Notes: generated by a model from the letters alone, not told the origin. Shown: positions 9,262-18,501, counted from the first letter of the stretch. The stretch is 64,000 nt of DNA from Paracidobacterium acidisoli (GCF_003428625.2 NZ_QVQT02000004.1:558001-622000); one strand, 5' to 3'. A program made the numbers and translations.

Positions 9262-10389
9262 TCAGACAGCGTAATCCGCCGACTGCATCAGGCCGCGAAT
9301 GTAGCCATAGCAGAAGGCGAACGACTGAAGACCATGAGGATCGAGCGCCGCTGTGGGAACATGATCGGGCATCAGCATGTATTGGTAGCCGACTTCTCTG
9401 TATACGTGCAGTGCTCTGACCATATCCACGTCACCTTCATCGGGAAAGACCTCGACAAAATCGTTACGGTGGCCGCGAATATTACGAAAGTGGACATTGA
9501 AGATCTTGTTGCGCTCACCGAAGTAGCGAATAACGTCATAAATCTGCTCCTTCGGATCGGCCAGCATCTCAGAAACGGTTCCCTGGCAGAAGTTGAGTCC
9601 GTGATAGGAGCTTTCCCGAATGGTGATGAAGCGCTTGAGGCCATCGACGGTACCGAGAACGCGGTCGACGCCCTGATAACCCTCAGGCGGAACACCGGGA
9701 TCTTGTGGATGGCAGGCCAGGCGAATTTTGTATTCATTCGCAACCGGAACGACACGATCGAGAAAATAGGTAATGCGCTCCCAAAAGGCATCTGCATCCA
9801 CAGGCCCCGCAATCGTGAGCGGGGTATCCGGATGCGCCTCGGAGAGCTTCCAGACCTTGTCGAGTTCATCGCCGCGTCCAGGCTGCGTGCCGCTGCGAAG
9901 CACGCCCAGGATGCTCATGTTGTATTTGATGGACGGAAGACCTGTTCGCGCGCAGTTGCGGATGAGGTTCTGAAAGCCTTCGATATCCCGGTCGCGCTCC
10001 GGGCTCTGCGCCAGCATGATGGCCGGATGCTTCTCGTTATTGATGTAGCTGGATTCGAGAATATGCGGGCCCACGCAGAGAATTTCGATGCGGTGCTTCT
10101 CCGCCAGATCGCGCATACTGCTCAGCTCATCCACCGTCGGATAAACGCGATTGCCGCCAGGATCGCCGATCCGCGGATAGCCGCAGATATGACGGACACC
10201 ATAACGCGCCAGATAACCCAGATGCTCATCGGTGGTAGGCGCGCTCTGGCATCCGAGTTTCAGCTGTGATGGCTGCCGGGGGCGATTCTGTGCCGCGGCT
10301 GGTAAAGGTAAAGACGCTGATGCGCCGCTCGTCAGAGCCAGAGCGGCGGAGCCGGAAGTCGTGAGAAATCGCCGGCGATTCATGGCCAT
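9262..10389 (-). CDS. Tat-exported mannonate dehydratase-like protein (UxuA / xylose isomerase-like fold)
   Basis: 375 residues. The N-terminus MAMNRRRFLTTSGSAALALT and the following Ala-rich stretch to about residue 35 form a twin-arginine signal peptide. The mature part has UxuA-family blocks: VRHICGYPR, PSIKYNMSILG, LACHPQDPG, VHFRNIRGHRNDF and MLMPDHVP, containing the metal-binding His/Cys/Asp residues expected for an enzyme that dehydrates D-mannonate to 2-keto-3-deoxygluconate. Ordinary UxuA is cytoplasmic, so export points to a related function on periplasmic sugars or acids. It sits between larC (39 bp) and kdgD (121 bp), all minus strand. Confidence 0.82.
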   Translation of the reverse strand: MAMNRRRFLTTSGSAALALTSGASASLPLPAAAQNRPRQPSQLKLGCQSAPTTDEHLGYLARYGVRHICGYPRIGDPGGNRVYPTVDELSSMRDLAEKHRIEILCVGPHILESSYINNEKHPAIMLAQSPERDRDIEGFQNLIRNCARTGLPSIKYNMSILGVLRSGTQPGRGDELDKVWKLSEAHPDTPLTIAGPVDADAFWERITYFLDRVVPVANEYKIRLACHPQDPGVPPEGYQGVDRVLGTVDGLKRFITIRESSYHGLNFCQGTVSEMLADPKEQIYDVIRYFGERNKIFNVHFRNIRGHRNDFVEVFPDEGDVDMVRALHVYREVGYQYMLMPDHVPTAALDPHGLQSFAFCYGYIRGLMQSADYAV

Positions 10390-10428
10390 GAAGGTACCAT
10401 GAGCAACATGCTGCTGTTCAGCAGGGAA

Positions 10429-11724
10429 TTACTCAGGCCGGTGTTGATAGGCAGCGATGGCCGCCTGCTGCACACGCTTTAACGGCACATGATGTCTGGC
10501 CGCTGCCGCGCGGCAATCCTCAAATTCTGGCGCGACGTTCCGCTCTTCTCCATGCTGCGTACCAACCTTCAGACGAATCGTTCCATAAGGAGTATCGACC
10601 GAAGTATGACTGCGCTGGAGGCAGATACGGCGATCCTTTCGGATACGAACACCCAGTGTGCTGGTCTCGCTCAGAATCAGCTGCTCGAATACGGAGCTCT
10701 CAGATGGGTTGCAGAGTACTGTCAGGAGAGTCCCGGGACGCCCTTTCTTCATCATCACCGGCGTCAGCATAACGTCCAGGGCACCCGCGGCCAGCGCCTG
10801 TTCCATGACGTATGCAATCAACTGAGGCGAGCTGTCATCCAGCGCTGTCTCGATCACTGTGACTTCTTCTGACTCGTCCTTCTTCTGCGTTCTGACATCC
10901 TCGCCCAGACTGAGCCGAAGCACATTCGGGAAGCCGTCAGGATTGCGTGTACCGGCTCCGTAGCCAATTGCCGTCGCACGCATCGGTGGCTGCGGTCCGA
11001 AGGCAGGATTCATCATGCGCAGCAGCGCAGCCCCCGTCGGTGTCGCCAGTTCCATCTGCATGTGAGCGGAGTAGGTTGGAAATCCGCGCAGCAGATCAGC
11101 CGTTGCCGGTGCCGGAACCGGAAAAAGGCCGTGTGCGCATTGCATCATGCCTCCGCCAACATTGAGTGGAGATGCATGCCATGCATCGATCTGCAGATAA
11201 TCAATGCCTGCGCAGACGGCAACGATATCGACAATGGCATCCACTGCTCCCACTTCGTGAAAGTGAATGTCTTCGACAGGAACGTTGTGGATTCTCGCCT
11301 CTGATTCGCCAAGCAGCTCGAACGTGCGGATCGCCATATGCTTTACCGCATCGCTCAGCTCTGCGCTTTCGAGGAGCGAGCGAATCTTCATCAGCGAGCG
11401 GCCGTGGCTGTGCTGGTGTTGATGAGGGCGTTCCGGTGTCGAAGCATCGTCAGCGTGGTGATGATGCTGTGAAGGCTCATGTGCCGAGTCTGCCGAGGGA
11501 TGAGAGTGCATCGGCTCTTCGGCAGGCAGGCCGTCTTCCAGCACAAGCACTTTCGTTGCGGAGAGGCCGCTGCGGTTTACCGTCTCAATCTTGAGGCTGG
11601 CATTCAGAGCAAGCGCGGCAATGGCCTTATCGAAAACAGTTGCGGGAACACCGGCACTGAGCAGCGCGCCGAGAAACATGTCGCCGGAGATTCCGGCAAA
11701 GCAATCAAGATAGGCAATGCGCAT
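10429..11724 (-). CDS. larC: LarC-like nickel pincer cofactor biosynthesis protein
   Basis: 431 residues from the ATG at 11724 (MRIAYLDCFAGISGDMFLGALL), the hallmark N-terminus of LarC (DUF111), which inserts nickel into the pyridinium-dithiocarboxylate mononucleotide cofactor of LarA-type racemases. A His-rich linker near residues 75-115 (HQHQHSHG and HHHH runs) is suited to Ni binding. Other family blocks are EDIHFHEVGAVDAIVDIV and TPTGAALL. A GTG five codons upstream is an alternative start. No larA, larB or larE is nearby. It lies within a sugar-acid gene block, which suggests the client enzyme may be a LarA homologue acting on a hydroxy/sugar acid. Confidence 0.9.
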   Translation of the reverse strand: MRIAYLDCFAGISGDMFLGALLSAGVPATVFDKAIAALALNASLKIETVNRSGLSATKVLVLEDGLPAEEPMHSHPSADSAHEPSQHHHHADDASTPERPHQHQHSHGRSLMKIRSLLESAELSDAVKHMAIRTFELLGESEARIHNVPVEDIHFHEVGAVDAIVDIVAVCAGIDYLQIDAWHASPLNVGGGMMQCAHGLFPVPAPATADLLRGFPTYSAHMQMELATPTGAALLRMMNPAFGPQPPMRATAIGYGAGTRNPDGFPNVLRLSLGEDVRTQKKDESEEVTVIETALDDSSPQLIAYVMEQALAAGALDVMLTPVMMKKGRPGTLLTVLCNPSESSVFEQLILSETSTLGVRIRKDRRICLQRSHTSVDTPYGTIRLKVGTQHGEERNVAPEFEDCRAAAARHHVPLKRVQQAAIAAYQHRPE

Positions 11725-11756
11725 AGGGTCGGCACGCACCGGCTTTGCATTCGCTG

Positions 11757-12638
11757 CTATGCAAGCGCCAGATTGAGGTTTTCGATGGCTTCGTCCACTT
11801 CCCCGCTGTTTTTGTATCCAATCGTGACAGCGTCGACGCCTGCATTTCGGAATGCGAAGCGCATCGCCGCCTGCCGGTCTTCCCGGTTAAATGTGCCTTC
11901 TCCCACCAGCTTCATACTGATGACACCAAGCCCGTTTTGCCGCGCCTGATGAATGTGCGTCACCACTTCATGCACATTGCCCAGACCATCGGTGGCGTAA
12001 TTTTCAGCGTCCATTCTTGTGCCCTTATGGTTCACACGAATCATCGCCACTTCCAGCCACTTGTTGTCCGGAACCTGACGCAGCGCGGGCAGTCCATGCA
12101 CCGATGCTCCATGGCTCAGTACAGCCTTCTTCGATTGAGCTTCCAGAAGACCGTGCTGCCATCGTGCACTGTCTTCAGGCCATGTCGCGGTGTGCTGCCA
12201 GTGCAGCAGCATAATGTCGAAGTATTCTGTATTCGCCTGACCACGCAGCTCATCAATCTTCTGCAGCGGGTCCACATCCGGGCTGGTTGTCACCTTCGAC
12301 ATCAGTCGATAGCTGTCACGAGGCAGCCCTTTCAGGGCTATGCCGAGCATCCTGTGCATATCGCCGTAAGAGTCCGCCGTTTCAAAGAAGCGAATGCCGC
12401 GATCGTAGGCATACCTTATGAGCTTCGTGAACTGTTCCTGCCCGAGATCGCGCTGCACCTGTCCGCTGAACGTCCCCGTGCCGAACGCCAGCCGCGTTAC
12501 TTTGACGTCTGATTTGCCCAGGGTTACCCAGTCTGTCGCTGTCCTGCGCTCCGCTTCCAGCGGAAGCATGCCAAGGCCGGCCAGAGTGCCGGCAGCGACT
12601 CCGGTTTTGAGGAGATCGCGTCTGGTGTACTGAGGCAT
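11757..12638 (-). CDS. Tat-exported aldo/keto reductase
   Basis: 293 residues. The start MPQYTRRDLLKTGVAAGTLAGLG is a twin-arginine signal. The body is an AKR TIM barrel: FFETADSYG holds the catalytic Asp and Tyr, MSKVTTS the Lys, and ILLHWQH-type sequence the His; the C-terminal region MRFAFRNAGVDAVTIGYKNSGEVDEAIENL is typical. A near-consensus ribosome-binding site (CGAGGAGG) precedes the ATG. It is 32 bp upstream of larC and is probably first in the sugar-acid block. The substrate is unknown; a carbonyl or sugar oxidoreduction outside the cytoplasm is implied by the signal. Confidence 0.87.
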   Translation of the reverse strand: MPQYTRRDLLKTGVAAGTLAGLGMLPLEAERRTATDWVTLGKSDVKVTRLAFGTGTFSGQVQRDLGQEQFTKLIRYAYDRGIRFFETADSYGDMHRMLGIALKGLPRDSYRLMSKVTTSPDVDPLQKIDELRGQANTEYFDIMLLHWQHTATWPEDSARWQHGLLEAQSKKAVLSHGASVHGLPALRQVPDNKWLEVAMIRVNHKGTRMDAENYATDGLGNVHEVVTHIHQARQNGLGVISMKLVGEGTFNREDRQAAMRFAFRNAGVDAVTIGYKNSGEVDEAIENLNLALA

Positions 12639-12762
12639 ATATCCTCCTCGAGCAGCACCGATCGTACCACAGCTTTCCGGCGATATTCCTTAAAGCCAGG
12701 CGCCCTGCAGCCGCCGTCTGTTCCGGAAATGAAAGTCTGTGCAGGGCTTATTTCATAAGGAT

Positions 12763-15687
12763 TTATTTCATCGGCGGAGTTGCTTCGGTTGCTGCGTACT
12801 CCACCCGGTCGCGGCCGTTGTTCTTGGCCCGGTATAAAGCCCGGTCCGCCGCCGCCAGTGCCTCATTCGGACTCCACAGCGGTGTATGTTCCTCATGGCC
12901 GTCCAGCAGAACCACGCCAAAGCTGCACGTTACCGAGAGCTGGCTCCCGTCAATTTCATAGGGACGCGCCGCCAGCGCCAGGCGCAGCTCCTCGATACGG
13001 GTCATCGCCGCCACTCCACCCAGGGTGGGCATCAGCAGCAGAAACTCCTCTCCGCCATAGCGTCCCGCTTTGTCATACACACGAATCCCGCTCTGCAGCC
13101 TGGCTCCCATTTCGCGCAATACGCTGTCGCCGGCCAGATGCCCATATTTGTCGTTCACTTCCTTGAAGAAGTCGAGATCGGCCAGCACCACGGCGAGAGG
13201 CAGCCGCTGCCGCTTTGCGCGTTCCAGCTCCACCATCAGCATCTGGATGATGCCCTTGTGATTCAGAAGCCCGGTCAGATCGTCATGCGTCGCCTGCTGC
13301 TCCAGCTCATGGGTGCGCGCCGCTACCAGAACTTCCAGCTCCTGCTGCCGGCGCAGCAGATGCCGCACTCGCAGCCTCCACGCAATCGCCAGCAACCCCG
13401 CCGCCAGCAGCGCCAGAAGCAACCGGAATGCCCAGGTCTGCCACCAGTTCGGCAGAACCGTGAAGGTCATCTCGGCAACCGGCGATTCGCGATGTGTGGT
13501 ATCGTCGATCGTCCTCAGAGAGAAGACATATTCGCCTGGTGAAAGGCGGGAATACTGTGTCTCCGCCTCCGTTGTCTGAACCCAGTCCGAATCCTCGCCT
13601 TCCAGCTCATACTCGTAGCTCAGCTTGCCTTCCAGTCCGAAATTCAGCGGTGCAAACCGTATCTTGAGCGGGGCGCGGCTCCACGGAAGCTCCGGATTAC
13701 CACCCTCCGGAACCTCGCCGGCCGCGGGTATTTCAATGGTGGGCCGTGTCGGAGCGGCATCTTCCGGCAGCGTGTTATGGGGGCCGCCGGTGAAACGGCT
13801 GATGCCTTCACTGGTGCCAATCCACACGGTGCCATCGCTGTCTGCCCAGAACGCCTTGTTGTCCGTGTCGTTCCACAGCAGCCCGTCGGCAGAGGTCAGC
13901 AGCCGCCAGCGCTGCCCATCAAAAACATCTACCCCGCGATCGTGACCCACCCACAGCCGGCCCTGACGATCGAATCGCACAAATTGCGTCGACAGTGAGG
14001 AAACCTGTCCGGACCCCATCCATTCCACGGAGACAATCCGGTCTCCCCGCAGGCTAAAGCGCACCACGCGCGAGAAATTGATGGCCGCCCAAAGGCTTCC
14101 ATCTGAGGCGAAGTCCATATCGGTAATCTGTCTCGTCACTGCGCCGTGGTCTTCGCATGACGTGCACGATACTCGTTTCCAGATGTCTCCTTCGCGGACA
14201 AAAAGCCCATCCTCACTCGCCGCCCACACAGTTCCATCCGAGCGCCCGGTGACCCGGTTCACGTTTCCCCGATCCAGTCCCGTCACGGTTACTTTTTGTG
14301 CGGCGCCTGCTTTGGCATCGCTGTCGATTTCATAGAGCCCATGCTCGGTCGAAATCCAGATATGCCCCATTCCGTCTGCATAAATCTGGTTGCCGCTCGC
14401 GACCGTGCCAACTTTCTCTGCCTTCATCGTGCCAGGCTGGATACGGGCAACGACTCCTGAGTTCGTGACTGCCCAGATCTTTCCCGTGCGATCTTTGGTG
14501 AGTCCTACCGTCATTCCCAGCGTCAGCCCGGCAGCGACTGTCGTAAAACTCTTCCGCTGTGGGTCGCTTACGCTGATGCCTTTGTCGTGCGCCACCCATA
14601 CTCGTCCGTTATCGTCGCGCAGGACCGCCCACACGATCGGGCTGCCCAGCCCGTCATCTATGGTCCAGTTTTCCCACTGACCATATCCCAGCCAGCGGGC
14701 CAGCCCATGCCCGGCTTCACCGATCCATACCATCCCATGGTGATCGGTAAACAGGCTCTCCACGTCGTAATGGCTGAATCCCTGCTGTGGGCCATAAAGC
14801 TGCCACGCGCCACCACGCCATACCGCGACGCCATCGCTGGAAGGCGTAATCACGTCGCCTTCAGCGGTCTCTCCAAAGGACACGTAGTAGTTGTTGGCCA
14901 GCTCCGGACCGCTGCTTCCCGTACGGTCTTCCCACCGGGAAGCGCCATTCCCCAGCTCGACTACATGAGCCGTGCTGCGTACCCAGATGTTCCCGTTGTG
15001 ATCTTCGTAAAATGCCAGCCAGTCATCCTGAGGGACGCCGCTCCCCGCATCCCATCGTGTCAGGCGGCTGCCATGCACCTCGCAGACATTCTTTCCGCAG
15101 CCGAACCAGATCCTGTCGTCGCGGTCCGCCAGCACGCTGGTGATGGTCTCGCTTGGATCGAGTGAGCGGAAGTCTCCCGATCCCGCCACCGCATTGGCGC
15201 TCCATTTGTCGTCACCGTTCGGAGCAATCTCGAAGAGCCGGGAGCGGCTGACCGCCAGCAGATGTCCATTCTTCAGCGCGGTCAGCGATCCATCCAGCCC
15301 GACCGACAGGCTCCCCTCGGCCGACCTCACCTCGGCGAACCGGCCGCCATCCAGATAAAACAGTCCGCCGCTGGTACCGGCCCACAGTCTTCCCGTCGCG
15401 TCCTCAGCCAGCGCCACCACATACGGGTCGCGAAGTCCCTGCCCTGTGCTGAACTCCAGAAACCGCGCTCCGTCGTACCGGAAGAGGCCATTGTCCGTGC
15501 CCAGCCAGAGAAATCCCGAGCGATCTTCCATCATGCTGACCACGTTCAGGTTTCTCAGCCCCTGGCTGGCGCCCCACGTCCTGAAGGTATAGCGCTGAGC
15601 GGCGCATGAGGCTGCGCCGCCTGCAAGGAAAATCAGGCACAGGAAAGCGGCGCGCAGCCGTACATAGGGGCACAGAAATGGCATCAT
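12763..15687 (-). CDS. Periplasmic beta-propeller / Y_Y_Y sensor with cytoplasmic GGDEF domain (diguanylate cyclase)
   Basis: About 974 residues from the ATG at 15687 (an ATG at 15720 would add 11). A signal peptide (VRLRAAFLCLIFLAGGAASCAAQ) is followed by roughly 14 propeller-type repeats of the form DRSGFLWLGTDNGLFRYDG, then a Y_Y_Y domain ending near RESPVAEMTFTVLPNWWQ. One transmembrane helix (FRLLLALLAAGLLAIAW) leads into a GGDEF domain. The active-site motif is GGEEF, with an RVYD inhibitory I-site five residues before it. It should synthesise cyclic di-GMP in response to an external ligand and be product-inhibited. It is transcribed divergently from yceD. Confidence 0.92.
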   Translation of the reverse strand: MMPFLCPYVRLRAAFLCLIFLAGGAASCAAQRYTFRTWGASQGLRNLNVVSMMEDRSGFLWLGTDNGLFRYDGARFLEFSTGQGLRDPYVVALAEDATGRLWAGTSGGLFYLDGGRFAEVRSAEGSLSVGLDGSLTALKNGHLLAVSRSRLFEIAPNGDDKWSANAVAGSGDFRSLDPSETITSVLADRDDRIWFGCGKNVCEVHGSRLTRWDAGSGVPQDDWLAFYEDHNGNIWVRSTAHVVELGNGASRWEDRTGSSGPELANNYYVSFGETAEGDVITPSSDGVAVWRGGAWQLYGPQQGFSHYDVESLFTDHHGMVWIGEAGHGLARWLGYGQWENWTIDDGLGSPIVWAVLRDDNGRVWVAHDKGISVSDPQRKSFTTVAAGLTLGMTVGLTKDRTGKIWAVTNSGVVARIQPGTMKAEKVGTVASGNQIYADGMGHIWISTEHGLYEIDSDAKAGAAQKVTVTGLDRGNVNRVTGRSDGTVWAASEDGLFVREGDIWKRVSCTSCEDHGAVTRQITDMDFASDGSLWAAINFSRVVRFSLRGDRIVSVEWMGSGQVSSLSTQFVRFDRQGRLWVGHDRGVDVFDGQRWRLLTSADGLLWNDTDNKAFWADSDGTVWIGTSEGISRFTGGPHNTLPEDAAPTRPTIEIPAAGEVPEGGNPELPWSRAPLKIRFAPLNFGLEGKLSYEYELEGEDSDWVQTTEAETQYSRLSPGEYVFSLRTIDDTTHRESPVAEMTFTVLPNWWQTWAFRLLLALLAAGLLAIAWRLRVRHLLRRQQELEVLVAARTHELEQQATHDDLTGLLNHKGIIQMLMVELERAKRQRLPLAVVLADLDFFKEVNDKYGHLAGDSVLREMGARLQSGIRVYDKAGRYGGEEFLLLMPTLGGVAAMTRIEELRLALAARPYEIDGSQLSVTCSFGVVLLDGHEEHTPLWSPNEALAAADRALYRAKNNGRDRVEYAATEATPPMK

Positions 15688-15740
15688 CGGCTCTGGAAGA
15701 GAATGCTCGCAATATAGCATCGGCAGAGAAGAACGATGAA

Positions 15741-15776
15741 TAACTCTTTACAGGTCTGTCTGGCAAAAAAGAGTTA
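15741..15776. promoter_or_regulatory. Inverted repeat between diguanylate cyclase and yceD
   Basis: TAACTCTTT at 15741-15749 and AAAGAGTTA at 15768-15776 form a perfect 9-bp inverted repeat with an 18-bp spacer in a divergent intergenic region. The spacing suits a dimeric regulator binding two half-sites, but no partner is known. There is no poly-T tail that would make it a terminator. Confidence 0.3.
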
Positions 15777-15879
15777 GAACAGAAGATACCTTCGCCGGCA
15801 ATTTACCGGCCTGCCTCTGATTTGACCGCGCCGCCCATTGCTCCGTACCCTCATAGATGTCTCCCCAGGATTTTGCATT

Positions 15880-16446
15880 ATGCAGATAACCGTTCTCGAC
15901 CTCGAGCGAGAGCCGATCGAATTTGATCTCGCCCTGCCCCCAGGCTCCATCCATTATGGGGATGAAACCACCCAGGCCGGCCCGCTCGCAGTCACGGGCC
16001 GTGCCGATCTTATCGAGGAGCATCGCGGTCCCCGTGAGATCATCCCCGACATCCGGGTACGCGCAGAATACAACGGCAGTTTTCAGATCCTCTGTGCGCG
16101 CTGCCTCGAACCCGTCGAAAATACCCTCGCCGGCCAGTTCGACCTGCTCTTTCGCCCGCTCGGTGCCGATCAGGGTCCATCCGATCGCTCCATCGGCGCG
16201 TCCGAGACCGAAATCGGTTATTATCAGGATGGTAGTCTTTTGCTGGAAGACGTCTTGCGGGAGCAGGTGCTTCTCTCCCTTCCCGCCCGAACGCTCTGCC
16301 AGCCGGACTGCAAGGGGCTTTGCCCGCGCTGTGGACGTAATCTGAATACCGAAACCTGCACCTGCGATACGGCTCCGGCCGATCCCCGCTGGTCGGCGCT
16401 TTCAGACCTGCGCAGCCGGATCGGTTCCGGGCCTTCCAAAGGCTGA
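15880..16446 (+). CDS. yceD: YceD / DUF177 family protein
   Basis: 188 residues beginning MQITVLDLEREPIEFDLALPPG. The YceD family is associated with large-subunit ribosome / 23S rRNA metabolism and is typically found just before rpmF, exactly as here. The Cys-rich segment CARCLEP near residue 72 and the C-terminal CQPDCKGLCPRCGRNLN ... CTC block are the family's zinc-binding-type motifs. An upstream in-frame ATG at 15838 would extend the protein by 14 atypical residues. It lies about 100 bp upstream of rpmF in a probable yceD-rpmF-plsX operon. Confidence 0.9.
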   Translation: MQITVLDLEREPIEFDLALPPGSIHYGDETTQAGPLAVTGRADLIEEHRGPREIIPDIRVRAEYNGSFQILCARCLEPVENTLAGQFDLLFRPLGADQGPSDRSIGASETEIGYYQDGSLLLEDVLREQVLLSLPARTLCQPDCKGLCPRCGRNLNTETCTCDTAPADPRWSALSDLRSRIGSGPSKG

Positions 16447-16549
16447 TCGAAAAGATTTGAGTTTGCACCCCGAACGTCCGGGCCAACTGAGCGATGCGTT
16501 TTGTACGCGGCCACGGCCAGGCGAATGATCGGGATGAAAGGAATTCGCA

Positions 16550-16735
16550 ATGCCCAATCCGAAGCGGCGCCACTCCAAAGCCCGCACCTCCAAGCGCCGC
16601 GCGCATGACGCGCTGACTGCTACCGGCCTCTCCGAGTGCCCCAACTGTCATGAGCGCAAGCTTCCACATCGCGCCTGCTTAAAATGCGGCCACTATAAAG
16701 ACCGCGAAGTGCTCGAAGTGAAGGAAGCCAGTTAG
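16550..16735 (+). CDS. rpmF: 50S ribosomal protein L32
   Basis: 61 residues: [20 protein letters not shown] followed by the zinc-ribbon cysteines [18 protein letters not shown]. This is the Cys-containing (zinc-binding) form of L32 of the large ribosomal subunit. A GAAAGGAATT box lies about 7 bp upstream. The gene is followed 13 bp later by plsX, the widely conserved rpmF-plsX arrangement that links ribosome and lipid synthesis. Confidence 0.97.
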   Translation: MPNPKRRHSKARTSKRRAHDALTATGLSECPNCHERKLPHRACLKCGHYKDREVLEVKEAS

Positions 16736-16748
16736 CCTCGACGCTCTG

Positions 16749-17801
16749 ATGCTGACCGACATCGCTCTCGATGCCATGGGTTCGGACAAAGCCCCCGAGC
16801 CGGAAATCCGGGGCGCTATTGCTGCATGCACGCACCTGCCTGTCCGCGTTCACCTTGTCGGGCCGCAGGACGTGCTGCGCCGTGCCCTCTCCGCACATCT
16901 GAACGGCCAGCAGCTTCCCATTGAGATCGTCCATGCCAGCGAGCACATCGCCATGGACGAAAAGGCCGCGCATGCCGTCCGCGCCAAAAAGGACAGCTCG
17001 ATGCGCGTAGGGCTGAAGCTCGTCCGCGAAAAAAGGGTTGCCGGCTTCTTTACCGCTGGCAATACCGGGGCCGGTATGGCTACCGCCAAGATGGTGCTCG
17101 GAGCGCTTCCCGGCGTCGATCGCCCTGCCCTTGCCATCGTCGTACCCACGCTTTCCGGCTCGCCGACCATCCTGCTTGACGTGGGAGCCAACGTCGACTG
17201 CAAGCCGCAGAATCTTGAACAGTTCGCCGTGATGGGTGAGATGTACGCCCGTAGTGTTCTTAAAATTGCCCGCCCCCGTGTCGGCATCCTTTCTGTCGGC
17301 GAAGAAGAGGGCAAAGGCAACGACCTGACTCGGGAGGCATGGGCGCTGCTGAAGCAGTTGCCCATCAACTTCATTGGCAACGTCGAGGGCCGCGATATCT
17401 ACAACGGCAGTTGTGACGTTATCGTTTGCGACGGCTTCGTCGGCAATGTTGCCCTGAAAACCTCTGAGGGCCTTACCCGCCTCGTCCGCGAGATGCTCAA
17501 AGCCTCTCTCACTACGACTGTGACGGCGCAGGTGGGAGCGCTGCTCTCGCGGAAGGCCTTCAACGCCTTTAAGCGCCGCCTCGATCCTTCGGAGTACGGC
17601 GGAGCGCCGCTGCTTGGCGTGCGGGGGGTCTGCATCATCGGTCACGGCTCGTCGAACGACCGCGCCGTTATGAACGGTATCCGTGTTGCCGCAGAATTTG
17701 CCCAGGCCGGGATTAACGACGGCATCGAGCGCGAGTTCTCGCAGCGTCCCGTTACCGAAACGGATCAGCCTTCCGTCGATCCCAATCTGCCGCTGCAGTA
17801 A
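16749..17801 (+). CDS. plsX: Phosphate acyltransferase PlsX
   Basis: 350 residues starting [29 protein letters not shown] is the PlsX signature. Further blocks are [44 protein letters not shown] and [15 protein letters not shown]. PlsX makes acyl-phosphate from acyl-ACP, the donor for glycerol-3-phosphate acylation in membrane phospholipid synthesis (peripheral membrane/cytoplasm). The usual fabH/fabD neighbours do not follow; kdsC is convergent downstream. Confidence 0.96.
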   Translation: MLTDIALDAMGSDKAPEPEIRGAIAACTHLPVRVHLVGPQDVLRRALSAHLNGQQLPIEIVHASEHIAMDEKAAHAVRAKKDSSMRVGLKLVREKRVAGFFTAGNTGAGMATAKMVLGALPGVDRPALAIVVPTLSGSPTILLDVGANVDCKPQNLEQFAVMGEMYARSVLKIARPRVGILSVGEEEGKGNDLTREAWALLKQLPINFIGNVEGRDIYNGSCDVIVCDGFVGNVALKTSEGLTRLVREMLKASLTTTVTAQVGALLSRKAFNAFKRRLDPSEYGGAPLLGVRGVCIIGHGSSNDRAVMNGIRVAAEFAQAGINDGIEREFSQRPVTETDQPSVDPNLPLQ

Positions 17802-17803
17802 AA

Positions 17804-17915
17804 GTTTTCAGTTGTTAGTTCACAGTTGCCGGTTCCCGGCTGTCGGCAGACCCTTCGGCGCTCCGTCCGCTCCTGCAAACAGTCCGCAGTTAACCGGGGA
17901 CTAACAACTGAAAAC
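17804..17915. repeat. 16-bp perfect inverted repeat flanking an 80-bp loop
   Basis: GTTTTCAGTTGTTAGT at 17804-17819 is exactly complementary to ACTAACAACTGAAAAC at 17900-17915. The loop includes further partly matching CCGGTT/AACCGG segments. It fills the gap between the convergent plsX and kdsC genes, so it could terminate or insulate transcription, or be a small non-coding repeat of the palindromic type. There is no classic U-tract. Confidence 0.6.
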
Positions 17916-17943
17916 CGGGGACTGCCAACTGGAGACTGCCTTT

Positions 17944-18501
17944 TCACGCAATCGCCTTTGGAATCGCCTCTTCCCAGCGCCCCTGCGCCTTCAGAATCAG
18001 CTCCACCACTTCTCTGGCCGTTCCTTCGTTTCCCCGTGCCCGCGTCACGTAGTGGCATATCGCCTTCAGCTCCGAAGCTGCATTTGCCACCGCCACGGCC
18101 AGTCCGGCCCGCCGCGCCAGCGGCATGTCGGGCAGATCGTCGCCCATATAGGCCACCTCGTCTTCCCGCACTCCGGCCTTCCGGACGCACTCTTCAAACG
18201 CTGCCGTCTTCGTTGACTGTCCCAGATATACGAAGTCTACCGCCAGCTCCTGCGCCCGGTGCTGCACGGCCGGCGATTTCCGTCCGGTGATGAAGCCTGT
18301 CTGAATGCCCATGATGTGCGCCAGCTTCAGACCCGCTCCGTCGAGCGAATTAAAGACCTTCATCTCCGCAATGCCGCCCTCAGGCAGAGATATCAGGCAC
18401 ACCCCTCCATCGGTCAGTGTCCCGTCCACGTCCATCAGAAACAGCCGTATCTTCCTTGCGCGCTCCACAAGCGCGGCATCGAGCGAGAGAGTATCCGTCA
18501 T
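17944..18501 (-). CDS. kdsC: KdsC-like HAD phosphatase (KDO 8-phosphate phosphatase)
   Basis: 185 residues. HAD motif I is LFLMDVDGTLTDG, motif II FITGR, motif III the Lys in STKTAAFEE, and motif IV YMGDDLPDMPLARRAG. This C0-type HAD layout with the DGxL/V loop is that of KdsC, which removes phosphate from 3-deoxy-manno-octulosonate 8-phosphate for LPS core synthesis. That role is consistent with a Gram-negative envelope. No other kds gene is adjacent, so a general sugar phosphatase cannot be excluded. Confidence 0.87.
   Translation of the reverse strand: MTDTLSLDAALVERARKIRLFLMDVDGTLTDGGVCLISLPEGGIAEMKVFNSLDGAGLKLAHIMGIQTGFITGRKSPAVQHRAQELAVDFVYLGQSTKTAAFEECVRKAGVREDEVAYMGDDLPDMPLARRAGLAVAVANAASELKAICHYVTRARGNEGTAREVVELILKAQGRWEEAIPKAIA

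Noticed and set aside
9259-10269. Open frame antisense to the mannonate dehydratase-like gene (336 codons)
   Set aside because: Created by codon structure of the real minus-strand gene; no ribosome site or domain.
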